Assembly (NCBI RefSeq): GCF_006540085.1
Contig: NZ_BJOG01000009.1
Location: 124,001-188,000, forward strand
Source: Microbacterium oxydans
Lineage (GTDB): Bacteria; Actinomycetota; Actinomycetes; Actinomycetales; Microbacteriaceae
DNA length: 64,000 bases
Reading direction: 5' to 3'
Shown here: piece by piece, positions 54,280-62,881 of the stretch
Numbering within the stretch: the first letter of the stretch is position 1
Layout of the letters: each line of letters begins with the position of its first letter
Notes under the pieces: model-generated
The model's input: only the letters and a program-made list of their open reading frames with translations
What the model was told of the DNA's origin: nothing
The model's database searches: none
Made by a program: the position numbers and the translations under genes

Positions 54280-55098
54280 TCACGCCAGGGGCAGCCAGAT
54301 CTCGGTGACGGAATCGGTCGGCGCCGTGGTTGCGGGATCGCTCAGGTACTCCTCGAACACGGGGTGATCTCGCGGCACCTCTCCGGAGGCCGGCAGCCAC
54401 CTGCCGTAGAGCCACCGATACGCCCGATGCATCGACGAGTACGGCCCGGAGTACTCCAGCACCGCATGACGTCCCGCGGGGATGGTTCGCACCTCGAGTG
54501 ATTCCGGTGCGTCGGCGGCATCGGCGATCACGACCCCGGCAGCAGAGCGCAGACTCCGCGCGGGGACGGCATCCGGATCATCCTCGTAGACCGCGACCAT
54601 GCGCCCTCCTTGCGGGAACCGGTCGCGCACACGTGCGAACGCGCGGCCGATCTCGAGGTACGGACCACGGTGGGGCGAGACTGCGAGCACAACGGGGCCC
54701 GTCTCGCGAATCTCCACGGGGTGCGACTCGAGCAGTTCGCCGCCAGGGCGCTGGAACGCCGCGTGCGCCCCAGCCTCCCTGAACCTCGCCGGCGGCATCC
54801 CGTATCCACGGGACAGCGCCCGGCTGAACGTCTCGACGGTGGAGAACCCGGCACGGCGCGCGATGCGGGTGATCGGCAAGCCGGTCTCGACCAGCAGGGA
54901 AGCCGCGCGCTCCAGGCGCAACCGCAGCACGGTCTGAGCAGCTGTCTCGCCGCGCACCGCACGGTAGATGCGGTGCCAGTGATACGGCGAGAATCGAGCG
55001 ACCTCGGCGAGGATGCTCAAGTCGAGATCGTCATCGAGGTGCCGGTAGATGTACTCGGTGACGTCGTCGAGCTGCTGCTGGTACTGCGCGGCCTTCAC
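54280..55098 (-). CDS. AraC-family regulator with GyrI-like effector domain
   Basis: The 272-residue protein has an N-terminal AraC DNA-binding domain (about 10-110) with LSILAEVARFSPYHWHRIYRA and ITRIARRAGFSTVETFSRAL, followed by a GyrI-like/effector-binding domain (about 120-272) that opens PVEIRETGPVVLAVSPHRGPY. This is the Rob/SoxS-GyrI type of drug-responsive activator. GTG 55098 overlaps the stop of the upstream GyrI-like gene (GTGA), which decides the start. The target genes are unknown. Confidence 0.88.
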   Translation of the reverse strand: MKAAQYQQQLDDVTEYIYRHLDDDLDLSILAEVARFSPYHWHRIYRAVRGETAAQTVLRLRLERAASLLVETGLPITRIARRAGFSTVETFSRALSRGYGMPPARFREAGAHAAFQRPGGELLESHPVEIRETGPVVLAVSPHRGPYLEIGRAFARVRDRFPQGGRMVAVYEDDPDAVPARSLRSAAGVVIADAADAPESLEVRTIPAGRHAVLEYSGPYSSMHRAYRWLYGRWLPASGEVPRDHPVFEEYLSDPATTAPTDSVTEIWLPLA

Positions 55099-55538
55099 GA
55101 TGCCGAGCGTAGCCCCAGCGAGATCTCGATCGCCCCGTCCTGGCCGTAGCGCTCCACGTCGGCGAGGTAGCTGAGGTCGAGATCGTCCCGCTCCCAGATG
55201 CGCTGCCACGCCTCGGCGACGAGGTCGGGTCTGCCCGGTTCGAGGATGATCACCTCGCGCTCCGATGCGGGCACGGTGACGACGACCAGGCCGTCCGAAG
55301 CAGCCACGCCCTCTGGCACCCGATGCCCGATCACGAGCGTGTAGTCGCCGAGGTTGTCGACTCCGGCGTGCTCGTGCTCGGTGTACACCGCGTAGACGTC
55401 TCCGCCTGCACCGAGCCTCCCCGCCACATCTGCCTCGACGAATGCGGCCCAGTGCGGCGGGATGGTCTCCATCGCCTCGCGGTTGTTCGTGCGCAGGGGG
55501 ATCCCTGCGACGCGGAGCTGCTGCTGTGTGATCCTCAT
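55095..55538 (-). CDS. Stand-alone GyrI-like effector-binding protein
   Basis: The 147-residue protein resembles the AraC effector-binding/GyrI-like domain: LRVAGIPLRTNNREAMETIP, then VYAVYTEHEHAGVDNLGDYT, VIGHRV and a C-terminal acidic strand. It has no DNA-binding domain. It overlaps the AraC-GyrI gene, so it may bind the same ligand as a buffer or cofactor. ATG 55538 was chosen because the 14 in-frame residues upstream are low-quality. Function is inferred from fold. Confidence 0.75.
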   Translation of the reverse strand: MRITQQQLRVAGIPLRTNNREAMETIPPHWAAFVEADVAGRLGAGGDVYAVYTEHEHAGVDNLGDYTLVIGHRVPEGVAASDGLVVVTVPASEREVIILEPGRPDLVAEAWQRIWERDDLDLSYLADVERYGQDGAIEISLGLRSAS

Positions 55539-55589
55539 GAGATCAGGATGCCGCCGACGGATTGACGATTCTTGCGGCATCCGATCCGC

Positions 55590-57110
55590 TCACCAGGGGC
55601 TGGGCTCGTAGTCCTTCAGGAACACGCCCTGCACGTCTTCGCCGGCCTCGCCGCGCACGATCGGGTCGTACACGCGGGCCGCGCCGTCGACCAGATCGAG
55701 CGGTGCGTGGAAGCCCTCCTCAGCGAGTCGCACCTTCGTGTAGTGCGGGCGCTCGTCGGTGATCCATCCGGTGTCGACGGCGGTCATCAGGATGCCGTCC
55801 TTCTCGAGCATCTCGCCCGCGCTCGTGCGCGTGAGCATGTTGAGCGCGGCCTTGGCCATGTTCGTGTGCGGGTGGCCAGGCCCCTTGTAGCGACGAGAGA
55901 ACTGGCCCTCCATGGCCGAGACGTTCACGACGTACTTGCGACGGGAATCGGATGCCGCCATCGACGCGCGCAGACGGCTGATCAGCAGGAACGGCGCTGT
56001 CGTGTTCGCGAGCTGCACCTCGAGCATCTCGAGCGGATCGACCTGCTCGATCGACTGCACCCAGCTGTTGACGCGGTTCACGTCGGGCACGAGGCCGCCG
56101 GCGTCGATCGCGGTGCCGTCGGCATGCTTCTCGAGCGACGACGATCCGGGCGCCATCGCGAGGCGCGCGAGATCTTCGGCCGTGAGTGCCTGACCACCCT
56201 GCTCGGCGACCGTGCCGCCGAGGGCCGCGACCGAGAGCAGCGGATGCGCATCGACCGAGGCCTGCAGCGCCTGCGGGTGCGGGTCGGCCGTGTGCCCGAA
56301 GGTCTCCATCTCGGGCAGGGGCCCGTCGGGGAGGGGCTGCAGCTCGGCATCCGCCAACAGGGAGTAAGCACCCGGCGAGCGGCGTACGGTCTGTGCGGCG
56401 TTGTTGATGAGGATGTCGAGCGGGCCCTGAGCGGCGACCGAGTCCGCCAGGCCGATCACCTGAGCAGGGTCGCGCAGGTCGATGCCGACCACGCGCAGGC
56501 GGTGCAGCCAGTCGGCCGAGTCGGGCAGGGCCGAGAAGCGTCGCACGGCGTCGCGCGGGAAGCGGGTCGTGATCGTGGTGTGCGCGCCGTCACGCAGCAG
56601 CCGCAGCGCGATGTGCATGCCGATCTTCGCGCGGCCACCCGTGAGCAGGGCGCGCTTACCGGTGAGGTCGGTGCGGGCGTTGCGCTTGCCGTGGCTGAAG
56701 CGGGCGCAGTCCGGGCAGAGCTGGTGGTAGAAAGCGTCGACCTGTGTGTACGGCTGCTTGCAGATGTAGCAGTTGCGGGGCTTCAGCAGCTCGCCCGCGA
56801 TCGGGGCGTCGACGACGCTGGTGGCGAGATCGTTGCCACGGGTCTCATCGTCGATGCGGTCGGGGGCACCCGTGGCGGTGCGGGCCACCACGGCTTTGTC
56901 GGCCTCGGCGATCGCGTCACGGATCTGCTTGCGGCGCACCCGCTTCACGTCTTTGAACATCGCCGCGGTGGCCTGGCGTACCGCGATGAAGTCGGGGTGC
57001 TCGTTGTCGATCCGGTGCAGCTCGCGCAGCACGCGCAGCGTGGTGGCGAGATCTTCGGGGTCGACGCCCGGTCCGAGGTCGGGTGCAGCGTCGGAGGGGG
57101 CGTCGGTCAT
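55590..57110 (-). CDS. SDR-fold protein with N-terminal zinc ribbon
   Basis: The 506-residue protein has a helical N-terminus, a zinc-ribbon CYICKQPYTQ with partner CPDC (about 128-151), and a long SDR Rossmann domain from LTGKRALLTGGRAKIGMHIA. NNAAQT and NVSAMEGQF are typical SDR motifs. In the active-site position K-4 there is Thr (TNMAK) where classical SDRs have Tyr of YxxxK, so catalysis is doubtful or unusual. There is also a roughly 70-residue insert after NNAAQT. ATG 57110 follows TAAAAT by 7 nt, deciding the start. No substrate can be assigned. Confidence 0.85.
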   Translation of the reverse strand: MTDAPSDAAPDLGPGVDPEDLATTLRVLRELHRIDNEHPDFIAVRQATAAMFKDVKRVRRKQIRDAIAEADKAVVARTATGAPDRIDDETRGNDLATSVVDAPIAGELLKPRNCYICKQPYTQVDAFYHQLCPDCARFSHGKRNARTDLTGKRALLTGGRAKIGMHIALRLLRDGAHTTITTRFPRDAVRRFSALPDSADWLHRLRVVGIDLRDPAQVIGLADSVAAQGPLDILINNAAQTVRRSPGAYSLLADAELQPLPDGPLPEMETFGHTADPHPQALQASVDAHPLLSVAALGGTVAEQGGQALTAEDLARLAMAPGSSSLEKHADGTAIDAGGLVPDVNRVNSWVQSIEQVDPLEMLEVQLANTTAPFLLISRLRASMAASDSRRKYVVNVSAMEGQFSRRYKGPGHPHTNMAKAALNMLTRTSAGEMLEKDGILMTAVDTGWITDERPHYTKVRLAEEGFHAPLDLVDGAARVYDPIVRGEAGEDVQGVFLKDYEPSPW

Positions 57111-57117
57111 TGTCCCG

Positions 57118-57123
57118 ATTTTA
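57118..57123 (-). promoter_or_regulatory. Predicted -10 (TAAAAT) of the zinc-ribbon SDR gene
   Basis: TAAAAT on the minus strand differs from TATAAT at one base and lies 7 nt before ATG 57110, predicting a leaderless mRNA. Confidence 0.6.
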
Positions 57124-57144
57124 CGCGAGTGTCCTGGGACAGGC

Positions 57145-57174
57145 TTGATATGCAAGCATCCACTTGCCTATCGT
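57145..57174 (+). promoter_or_regulatory. arsR promoter with embedded operator
   Basis: TTGATA (57145-57150), an 18-bp spacer and TATCGT (57169-57174) lie 6 nt before ATG 57181. The spacer contains the inverted repeat GCAAG (57152-57156)-N6-CTTGC (57163-57167), a likely ArsR site. Confidence 0.6.
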
Positions 57175-57180
57175 GATCCC

Positions 57181-57462
57181 ATGGCCGATCTGTTCCACGC
57201 GCTCGACGACGAGACGAGGCGACTCATCCTCGATGAGCTGTCGCGGCGGGACGGACAGACGCTCTTCGAGATCTGCTCGACGTTGACGATGCAGCACGGT
57301 GTGACGCTGACCCGGCAGGCGGTCTCCCAGCACCTCGCGGTACTCGAATCCGCCGGACTGATCTCCACGGAACGACAAGGCCGTTCCAAGTTCCACTTCT
57401 TCCATCCGGAACCCATCGCCCGCATCGCCGAGCGGTGGCCGACCACACGGAGCACCCCATGA
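57181..57462 (+). CDS. ArsR-family regulator
   Basis: The 93-residue winged-helix protein begins ADLFHALDDETRRLILDELS and has the recognition helix TRQAVSQHLAVLESAGLIST with wing RQGRSKFHFFHPEPI. It lacks the CxC metal motif of ArsR/SmtB sensors, so it probably belongs to the non-metal branch that often pairs with SRPBCC or VOC genes. Its stop overlaps the VOC gene start (ATGA), so the two form an operon. Confidence 0.92.
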   Translation: MADLFHALDDETRRLILDELSRRDGQTLFEICSTLTMQHGVTLTRQAVSQHLAVLESAGLISTERQGRSKFHFFHPEPIARIAERWPTTRSTP

Positions 57463-57860
57463 GAATCGAACTGACCAGCATCTTCGTCGATGACCAGCGC
57501 AAGGCCCTCTCCTTCTACACCGACGTGCTCGGCTTCACGAAGCACCATGACATCCCCCTCGGCGATGCCGCCTGGCTCACGGTGACCTCGCCCGAAGCGC
57601 CCGGCGGACCCGAGCTCCTGCTCGAGCCTTCGGAGCACCCCGCGGTCAAGCCCTACCGCGACGCGCTCGTCGAAGACGGCATCCCACTCGCGCAGTTCGC
57701 CGTCGACGACCTCGCCGCCGAACACGCACGCCTGACCGGGCTCGGCGTCGTGTTCACCCAGCCGCCGACCGACATCGGTGCCGCCTGGGTCGCGGTTCTC
57801 GACGACACGTGCGGCAACCTGATCCAGCTGATCCAGATGAAGGCCGACGGACAGGGCTAG
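57459..57860 (+). CDS. VOC-family protein coupled to ArsR
   Basis: The 133-residue vicinal-oxygen-chelate protein has two modules: ELTSIFVDDQRKALSFYTDV (first) and AQFAVDDLAAEHARLTGLGV followed by DDTCGNLIQLIQM (second), with Glu near the end of module one (GGPELLLEP). It may bind a metal or a small hydrophobic toxin. ATG 57459 overlaps the arsR stop. Its own stop overlaps the convergent SDR gene stop by 3 nt. Confidence 0.88.
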   Translation: MRIELTSIFVDDQRKALSFYTDVLGFTKHHDIPLGDAAWLTVTSPEAPGGPELLLEPSEHPAVKPYRDALVEDGIPLAQFAVDDLAAEHARLTGLGVVFTQPPTDIGAAWVAVLDDTCGNLIQLIQMKADGQG

Positions 57861-58615
57861 GCGATCCCGCCGCCGTCCACGACGAGGGCCGAGCCGGTGA
57901 CGTACGAGGAGTCGTCGCTCGCCAGCCAGACCACCGCCTGTGCGACCTCGCTCGGCTCGCCCATGCGGCGCAGCGGGCGATCGGCGGCTTCGGCGAGGAA
58001 CGCGTTGGTGTCCTGCGCCAGCTGACGCGCTTCCTCCCGCAGCATCCCGGTGTTCACATCGCCGGGGTTGACCGAGTTCACGCGGATGCCGGCGGGACCG
58101 TGGTCGATCGCGAGCGCGCGCGTCATGTTCACGACCGCGCCCTTCGAGGCGCAGTAGGAGATGGCCTGGCCACCGCCCTTGAGGCCCCAGCCCGACCCGG
58201 TGTTGATGATCGAGCCTCCACCCGCAGCCTCCATGACCGGAACGATGTGCTTGCACATCAGGAAGATCGAGCGCACGTTCACGCCGAACACGCGGTCCCA
58301 CTCCTCGACGGTCGTCTCGACGGCGGTGGTGCGACGGATGATCCCGGCGTTGTTGAAGACGACGTTCACTCCGCCGAGTTCGGCCACCGACGTGGCGATC
58401 ACCCGTTCGATGTCGGACTCGCTCGCCACATCCGCCGCGATCGCGATGGCCATGCCACCGGCCGCACGGATCTCCTCCGCGACGGCTTCGGCCGCCTCCG
58501 TGTTCAGGTCGACGACGGCGACCGCCGCGCCCTCGGCAGCGAGTGCGAGTGACGTGGCGCGACCGATGCCGCCGGCACCGCCGGTGACGATGGCCTTCTT
58601 GTTCTCGAGACGCAT
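57857..58615 (-). CDS. Classical short-chain dehydrogenase/reductase
   Basis: The 252-residue NAD(P)-dependent SDR has a full set of motifs: TGGAGGIGRA (9-18), NNAG near 88, the catalytic Ser in IINTGSGWG, YCASKGAVVNM as YxxxK near 154-158, and a NPGDVNTGML region. The C-terminus VTGSALVVDGGGIA is typical of FabG-like enzymes. An acidic residue after strand 2 (VVDLN) favours NAD+ over NADP+. A strong AAAGGA ribosome site precedes the ATG. Substrate unknown. Confidence 0.94.
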   Translation of the reverse strand: MRLENKKAIVTGGAGGIGRATSLALAAEGAAVAVVDLNTEAAEAVAEEIRAAGGMAIAIAADVASESDIERVIATSVAELGGVNVVFNNAGIIRRTTAVETTVEEWDRVFGVNVRSIFLMCKHIVPVMEAAGGGSIINTGSGWGLKGGGQAISYCASKGAVVNMTRALAIDHGPAGIRVNSVNPGDVNTGMLREEARQLAQDTNAFLAEAADRPLRRMGEPSEVAQAVVWLASDDSSYVTGSALVVDGGGIA

Positions 58616-58665
58616 GGGGTGTCCTTTCGGGTACGTGCAGACGGGTCTGTCGGGGTCGGGATGTG

Positions 58666-59913
58666 TCAGGTGAGGGAGAGTTCGGGTGCGGTCACGGCAT
58701 AGAGACTCGTGGTGCCGACGCCGGTGATGATGCGGACATGCCCGGCGAGTCTCGCATCGAGTTCCGGGTCGCCGGTGTCGACGAGGAGCGGCCGACCCTG
58801 CAGGTCGATGAGCTTCTGCTCGGGGGCGACGACGAGGAGCGGGTCGTCGCCGAGCGCACGAAGAACGGGTGCCGAGAGCTGTTGGTTGCCGCGCCCGAGC
58901 AGGAACCCCTGCCCGCCGATCACGGTGACGACGGCCCGCGCCGGGCCCTCGGCGATCTGGGCGAGCAGCTCCTGCTCACTCGCGCCGTGGACGAGGACGG
59001 CACCGTCGAGAACGACGTCGACGCCGAGTGGCGATCCTTCGACGCCGAGCTGCCGAGCGATCTCCGCGGTCGTGCCGCCGGGGCCGAGCAGATAGCGCAC
59101 GCCCGGTCGCATGCGGGAGACAGCCCCGCGGGCCGCAGCTTCGACCGCAGCCGCCTCGGTGACCGGCGTCGGCGCCTTGCGTGCCTGAGTGCGGCCCGCA
59201 CGATGCGGCACCCGGAGCATTCCGTACAGCGTGGGGTCGACGCGGGCGCGCCGCATCGCGGCCTCGTCGATGTCGAGCACCTCACGCTCCTCGGTCGGGA
59301 GTCCGTTGTGCTCGATCCAGTCCGCGGCGATCGATCCCGCCGCCCGCGGACTGACCGCGAACACGGGCGAGTACATCTTCACGCCTGCCGGAACTCCGAG
59401 CACGGCCGGCAGACCGTGCGCCTGTCGGCAGCTTTCGGCATCGAGCGCGGATCCGTCGTCGCACCTTCCGCCATCGGGCTTTTCACCCGACGGATGTGCC
59501 ACGGCGCCGAGCCCCGTGACCGCGTCGCGAAGGGTGCCGTCGCCGCCCACGACGAGGATCAGATCGACCCCCGCCGCGGCCAACGCTGCGACCGCACGCG
59601 AGGTATCCGCCGCCTCCGTCACCTCGGTCACACCCGCCTCGGTCACGCCCGCATCGCTCGAGCCGGCCCCGACGACGCACGGCACGAGACCTGCGACGCG
59701 CACCGCATCGGCGCCCATGGCTCCGGGCACCGTCGCGACCACGAGTCCCGGATGCCGTTCGGCGAGCGTCGTCAGGGCGAGGACCGCCCGTTCCTGCACG
59801 CGCGAACGGGCGCCGCGCGCGATGGCGAGGCGCTGCACGTCCGCACCGTCGGAGCCGGCGAGCCCCGCGGGCCCTCCGACTCCGGCGACAGGGTTGACGA
59901 CGAGTCCGAGCAT
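58666..59913 (-). CDS. NAD-kinase-family protein (AcoX-like)
   Basis: The 415-residue protein belongs to the ATP-NAD kinase/AcoX group: MLGLVVNPVAGVGGPAGLAG at the N-terminus, the kinase-family motif LILVVGGDGTLRDAV and GVPAGVKMYSPVFA. AcoX-like proteins are about 350-400 residues and their substrate is unsettled. I chose ATG 59913 because the 24 residues upstream are Arg/Gly-rich shadow. It lies 5 nt after gcvPB on the same strand, so it may supply or repair a cofactor for that complex, by inference only. Confidence 0.85.
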   Translation of the reverse strand: MLGLVVNPVAGVGGPAGLAGSDGADVQRLAIARGARSRVQERAVLALTTLAERHPGLVVATVPGAMGADAVRVAGLVPCVVGAGSSDAGVTEAGVTEVTEAADTSRAVAALAAAGVDLILVVGGDGTLRDAVTGLGAVAHPSGEKPDGGRCDDGSALDAESCRQAHGLPAVLGVPAGVKMYSPVFAVSPRAAGSIAADWIEHNGLPTEEREVLDIDEAAMRRARVDPTLYGMLRVPHRAGRTQARKAPTPVTEAAAVEAAARGAVSRMRPGVRYLLGPGGTTAEIARQLGVEGSPLGVDVVLDGAVLVHGASEQELLAQIAEGPARAVVTVIGGQGFLLGRGNQQLSAPVLRALGDDPLLVVAPEQKLIDLQGRPLLVDTGDPELDARLAGHVRIITGVGTTSLYAVTAPELSLT

Positions 59914-59918
59914 CGCGG

Positions 59919-61505
59919 TCAGTCCGCCAGTGCGGCCAGCTCCACCGCGTACTTCCGCTGGTACGCGCGCCAGGTGATCGCCCACCGCTCCGGGTCGTCC
60001 AGATCGTCATGGTGCGTGTGGTGCACGGTCTGGTTGTGCGGCGCGGTGCGCACCACCTCGGGGGTCTCTCGCGCCTCACGTGCCACCTCGGCGAGGGTCG
60101 CCGCATACTCGTCGAGCTCCGCCATGGAGTACGACTCGGTGGGCTCCAGCGTGAACGGCTGCGGCACCACGTAGGGGTGGTGACTCGTCCAATAGTGCAT
60201 CCCGAAGTCGGACATGCGCACGCCGATCTCCTCCGACGAGATGCCGGTCTCCTGGTACAACTCCTCCCACGAGTAGCGCACCTGTTCGATGCGGCGGCGA
60301 CCCGTGGCATACGGCGCGGATGCTCCGGGGATCGCGAGCACACGAGCCATCAGGTAGTTGTTGTTCAGCACGGCGGTCTCCGCGGCGGCGAGCAGCCCCG
60401 GAGCCCCCAGTGCCATGATCCAGGAGTAGGCCTTCACGAGCGCGGGGATGACGCCGAAGAACGGGCCGACCGCGCCGATCGACAGCTCTCCGGCCTCCAC
60501 CACCCCGAAGGTCCCGTCATCCGCCCGCACCACGCGCGGTCCCGGCAGGAACGGGGCGAGCGCCGCGCTCACGGCGTTCGCGCCAGAGCCGGGTCCACCG
60601 GAGCCGTGCGGGGTGCCGAAGGTCTTGTGCAGGTTGAAGTGACACACGTCGAAGCCGGCGTCGCGGGCGCGCGTGACACCGAGGATGCCGTTCGCGTTGG
60701 CCTGGTCGTACGAGGCGAGGGCTCCGACCGCGTGCGCGGCGTCGACCCACTCCCGGATCGCCGGATTGTAGATGCCGGTGTCCTCCGGGTTCGTGACCAT
60801 GATCGCCGCGGTGCGGGGCGACAACGCGGCCTTCAACGCGTCGAGCGACGGATAGCCCTCGGCGTCGGGGTAGACCGTGATGACCTCATAGCCTGCCGCC
60901 TTCGCCGCGGCCGCGTTCGAGGGGTGGCTGAAGATCGTGGTGATGACCTCGCGGCGCTGCTCGCCTTCGCCGTTCGCCTCATGGAAGGCCCGGATCATGG
61001 CGATGTTCGACCAGATCGCCGCCGAGCCGCCCTGCGTGTGCAGCGACACCTCGTCCATGCCGGAGATCTCGGCGAGCACCCGTTCCAACTGCCAGACGAT
61101 CTCGAGCACGCCCTGCGCATCGGCCGGATCCTGGTGCGGGTGCATCGCGGTGAGCTGCGGGGTGTTCGCGAGCTGGTCGTTGATCTTCGGGGCGTACTTC
61201 ATGGTGCAGGTGCCCTGGCCGATGTCGACGTTGAAATCGGCACCGAGGTTCTCCTGCGACAGACGCAGGTAGTGCTTGAGCACGCGCATCTGCCCCATCT
61301 CGGGCAGCTTCGGCTTCGCGGCGCGGCGCAGGGAAGCCGGCAGCGCGGCGACCACATCGCCCACCGCCTCGCGCACGCCCGGCTCGACCTGCGACACCAG
61401 CACGCCGCGTTCACCTGGTGTGGTCAGCTCGAAGATGATCGGCTCGTCCCAGCGGGCCTGCTGGAATCGGCGGAGCGCCGGCTTGGGCGCGACGGGGAGG
61501 CTCAC
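59919..61505 (-). CDS. gcvPB: Glycine decarboxylase subunit 2 (P-protein beta, PLP subunit)
   Basis: GcvPB carries the PLP of the two-subunit glycine decarboxylase, which releases CO2 from glycine and passes the aminomethyl group to lipoyl-GcvH. The 528-residue protein contains the PLP-lysine motif HFNLHKTFGTPHGSGGPG with Lys294, ELSIGAVGPFFG and a His-rich C-terminus (VHHTHHDD). GTG 61505 overlaps the gcvPA stop (GTGA). The length is slightly above the usual 490 or so because of the tail. gcvT and gcvH are not in this window. Confidence 0.96.
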   Translation of the reverse strand: MSLPVAPKPALRRFQQARWDEPIIFELTTPGERGVLVSQVEPGVREAVGDVVAALPASLRRAAKPKLPEMGQMRVLKHYLRLSQENLGADFNVDIGQGTCTMKYAPKINDQLANTPQLTAMHPHQDPADAQGVLEIVWQLERVLAEISGMDEVSLHTQGGSAAIWSNIAMIRAFHEANGEGEQRREVITTIFSHPSNAAAAKAAGYEVITVYPDAEGYPSLDALKAALSPRTAAIMVTNPEDTGIYNPAIREWVDAAHAVGALASYDQANANGILGVTRARDAGFDVCHFNLHKTFGTPHGSGGPGSGANAVSAALAPFLPGPRVVRADDGTFGVVEAGELSIGAVGPFFGVIPALVKAYSWIMALGAPGLLAAAETAVLNNNYLMARVLAIPGASAPYATGRRRIEQVRYSWEELYQETGISSEEIGVRMSDFGMHYWTSHHPYVVPQPFTLEPTESYSMAELDEYAATLAEVAREARETPEVVRTAPHNQTVHHTHHDDLDDPERWAITWRAYQRKYAVELAALAD

Positions 61506-62881
61506 TTCTGCTCCTCTGCGAGTTCGGGGGCGACGACTGCGGCGAGCGCGCCGGCCAGGACGTCGATGTCGGATTGGGAGACCAGTTCGGTGACGCAGAC
61601 GAGCAGGCGGTGCTCGCCCACGACCACGCCGGGTTCGATGCCCCGGGCGCGGAGCGCCGTGACGACCTCCGCCGCTGGCACCGGAAGGGTCACCGTGAAT
61701 TCGCGCAGATGCACGGCGTCGTCATCGAGAGAGACACCGGGAACGGCGGCGAGGGCCTGCTGCGCGTACCGGGTGCGGGCGAGCAGCACCTCGCCGAGCT
61801 CCGCCATGCCGGTGGGACCCATGAGGGCCAGGTAGACACCGGCGGCGATGCCCCACAGGGCCGCGGCCGTGCCGACCCATTCCTTCCCCTCCTCGCGGTG
61901 TGCGAACGAGGTGCGGTCGTAGGCCACGTCGCCGAAGCCGTACTCGCCGGGCACGTCGGTGGTCGCGAGCCCGAACAGGCGCGAGGGCATCTCCATCACG
62001 AAAGCGGGGTCGTCGTGCACGGCGATGAAGCCACCGTGGGCTCCGCCGAACCACTGATGCAGGCCGAGGGACTGGATGTCTCCGGTGACGATGTCGGCAC
62101 CGGAGACCGAGGGCGGGGTGAGCACCCCGTAGCCGATGGGATCGGTGCCGACCACGAGCACGGCGCCGGCAGCGTGCGCGGCATCCGCGATCTCCTGCAG
62201 CGCCGCCTCCACTGCGCCGGTGGCGCTGGGCGTCTCGACCCACACGGCGGCGACATCGTCGCCGAGTGCGGTCCTGATCCCCTCCACGTCCGCCGTGCCG
62301 TTCACGGGCGGCACGTGCTCGAGCGTCAGGTGGGCCCGCACGTAGTCGTGCACCTTCGCGAGCTTCGCCGGCAGCACGTCACTGACGACCAGCACGCGCA
62401 CGCGGCCGGTGAGACGCCCCGACATCGTGAGACCGGTCGCCGTCGCCTGGTAGCCGTCGTAGACCGGCACGTTCACGACGTCCATCTCCAACAGCTCCGC
62501 CATCAGCGACTGGTACTGGAACAGGGCCTGGAAGCGGCCGTGGTCCTCGTAGGGTTCGCCGGCATAGGCGGTCAGGAACTCGCTGCGGCCGATGACCTCA
62601 TCCACCACGGCGGGCACGTAGTGGTTGTAGGTGCCCGCGCCGAGGAAGCTCAGTCGTTCCTCGGTCGAGCGGTTCCTGGCGAGCAGTCCGCGCACGTGAC
62701 GGGCGAGGTCCTGCTCGGCCGCGAACGGTGCCGGCAGATCGAGCGCCCGGCCGAGTCGCAGCGACTCCGGCACATCGGCGTAGAACTCGTCGACCGACGC
62801 GGCGCCGACGGCCTCGAGCATCGCCGCCCTCGACTCGGGGGCGGTGTTGGGGATGTACGGATGCACGAACGGAGTGGTCAT
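61502..62881 (-). CDS. gcvPA: Glycine decarboxylase subunit 1 (P-protein alpha)
   Basis: GcvPA is the second half of the split P-protein. The 459-residue protein begins with the typical HPYIPNTAPESRAAMLEAVG and has LSFLGAGTYNHYVPAVVDEV near 85-104 and GDIQSLGLHQWFGGAHGGFI. Many actinobacteria use a single-chain GcvP of about 950 residues, so the split form is notable. ATG 62881 overlaps the stop of the GH42 gene upstream (ATGA), an unusual partner. Confidence 0.96.
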   Translation of the reverse strand: MTTPFVHPYIPNTAPESRAAMLEAVGAASVDEFYADVPESLRLGRALDLPAPFAAEQDLARHVRGLLARNRSTEERLSFLGAGTYNHYVPAVVDEVIGRSEFLTAYAGEPYEDHGRFQALFQYQSLMAELLEMDVVNVPVYDGYQATATGLTMSGRLTGRVRVLVVSDVLPAKLAKVHDYVRAHLTLEHVPPVNGTADVEGIRTALGDDVAAVWVETPSATGAVEAALQEIADAAHAAGAVLVVGTDPIGYGVLTPPSVSGADIVTGDIQSLGLHQWFGGAHGGFIAVHDDPAFVMEMPSRLFGLATTDVPGEYGFGDVAYDRTSFAHREEGKEWVGTAAALWGIAAGVYLALMGPTGMAELGEVLLARTRYAQQALAAVPGVSLDDDAVHLREFTVTLPVPAAEVVTALRARGIEPGVVVGEHRLLVCVTELVSQSDIDVLAGALAAVVAPELAEEQK

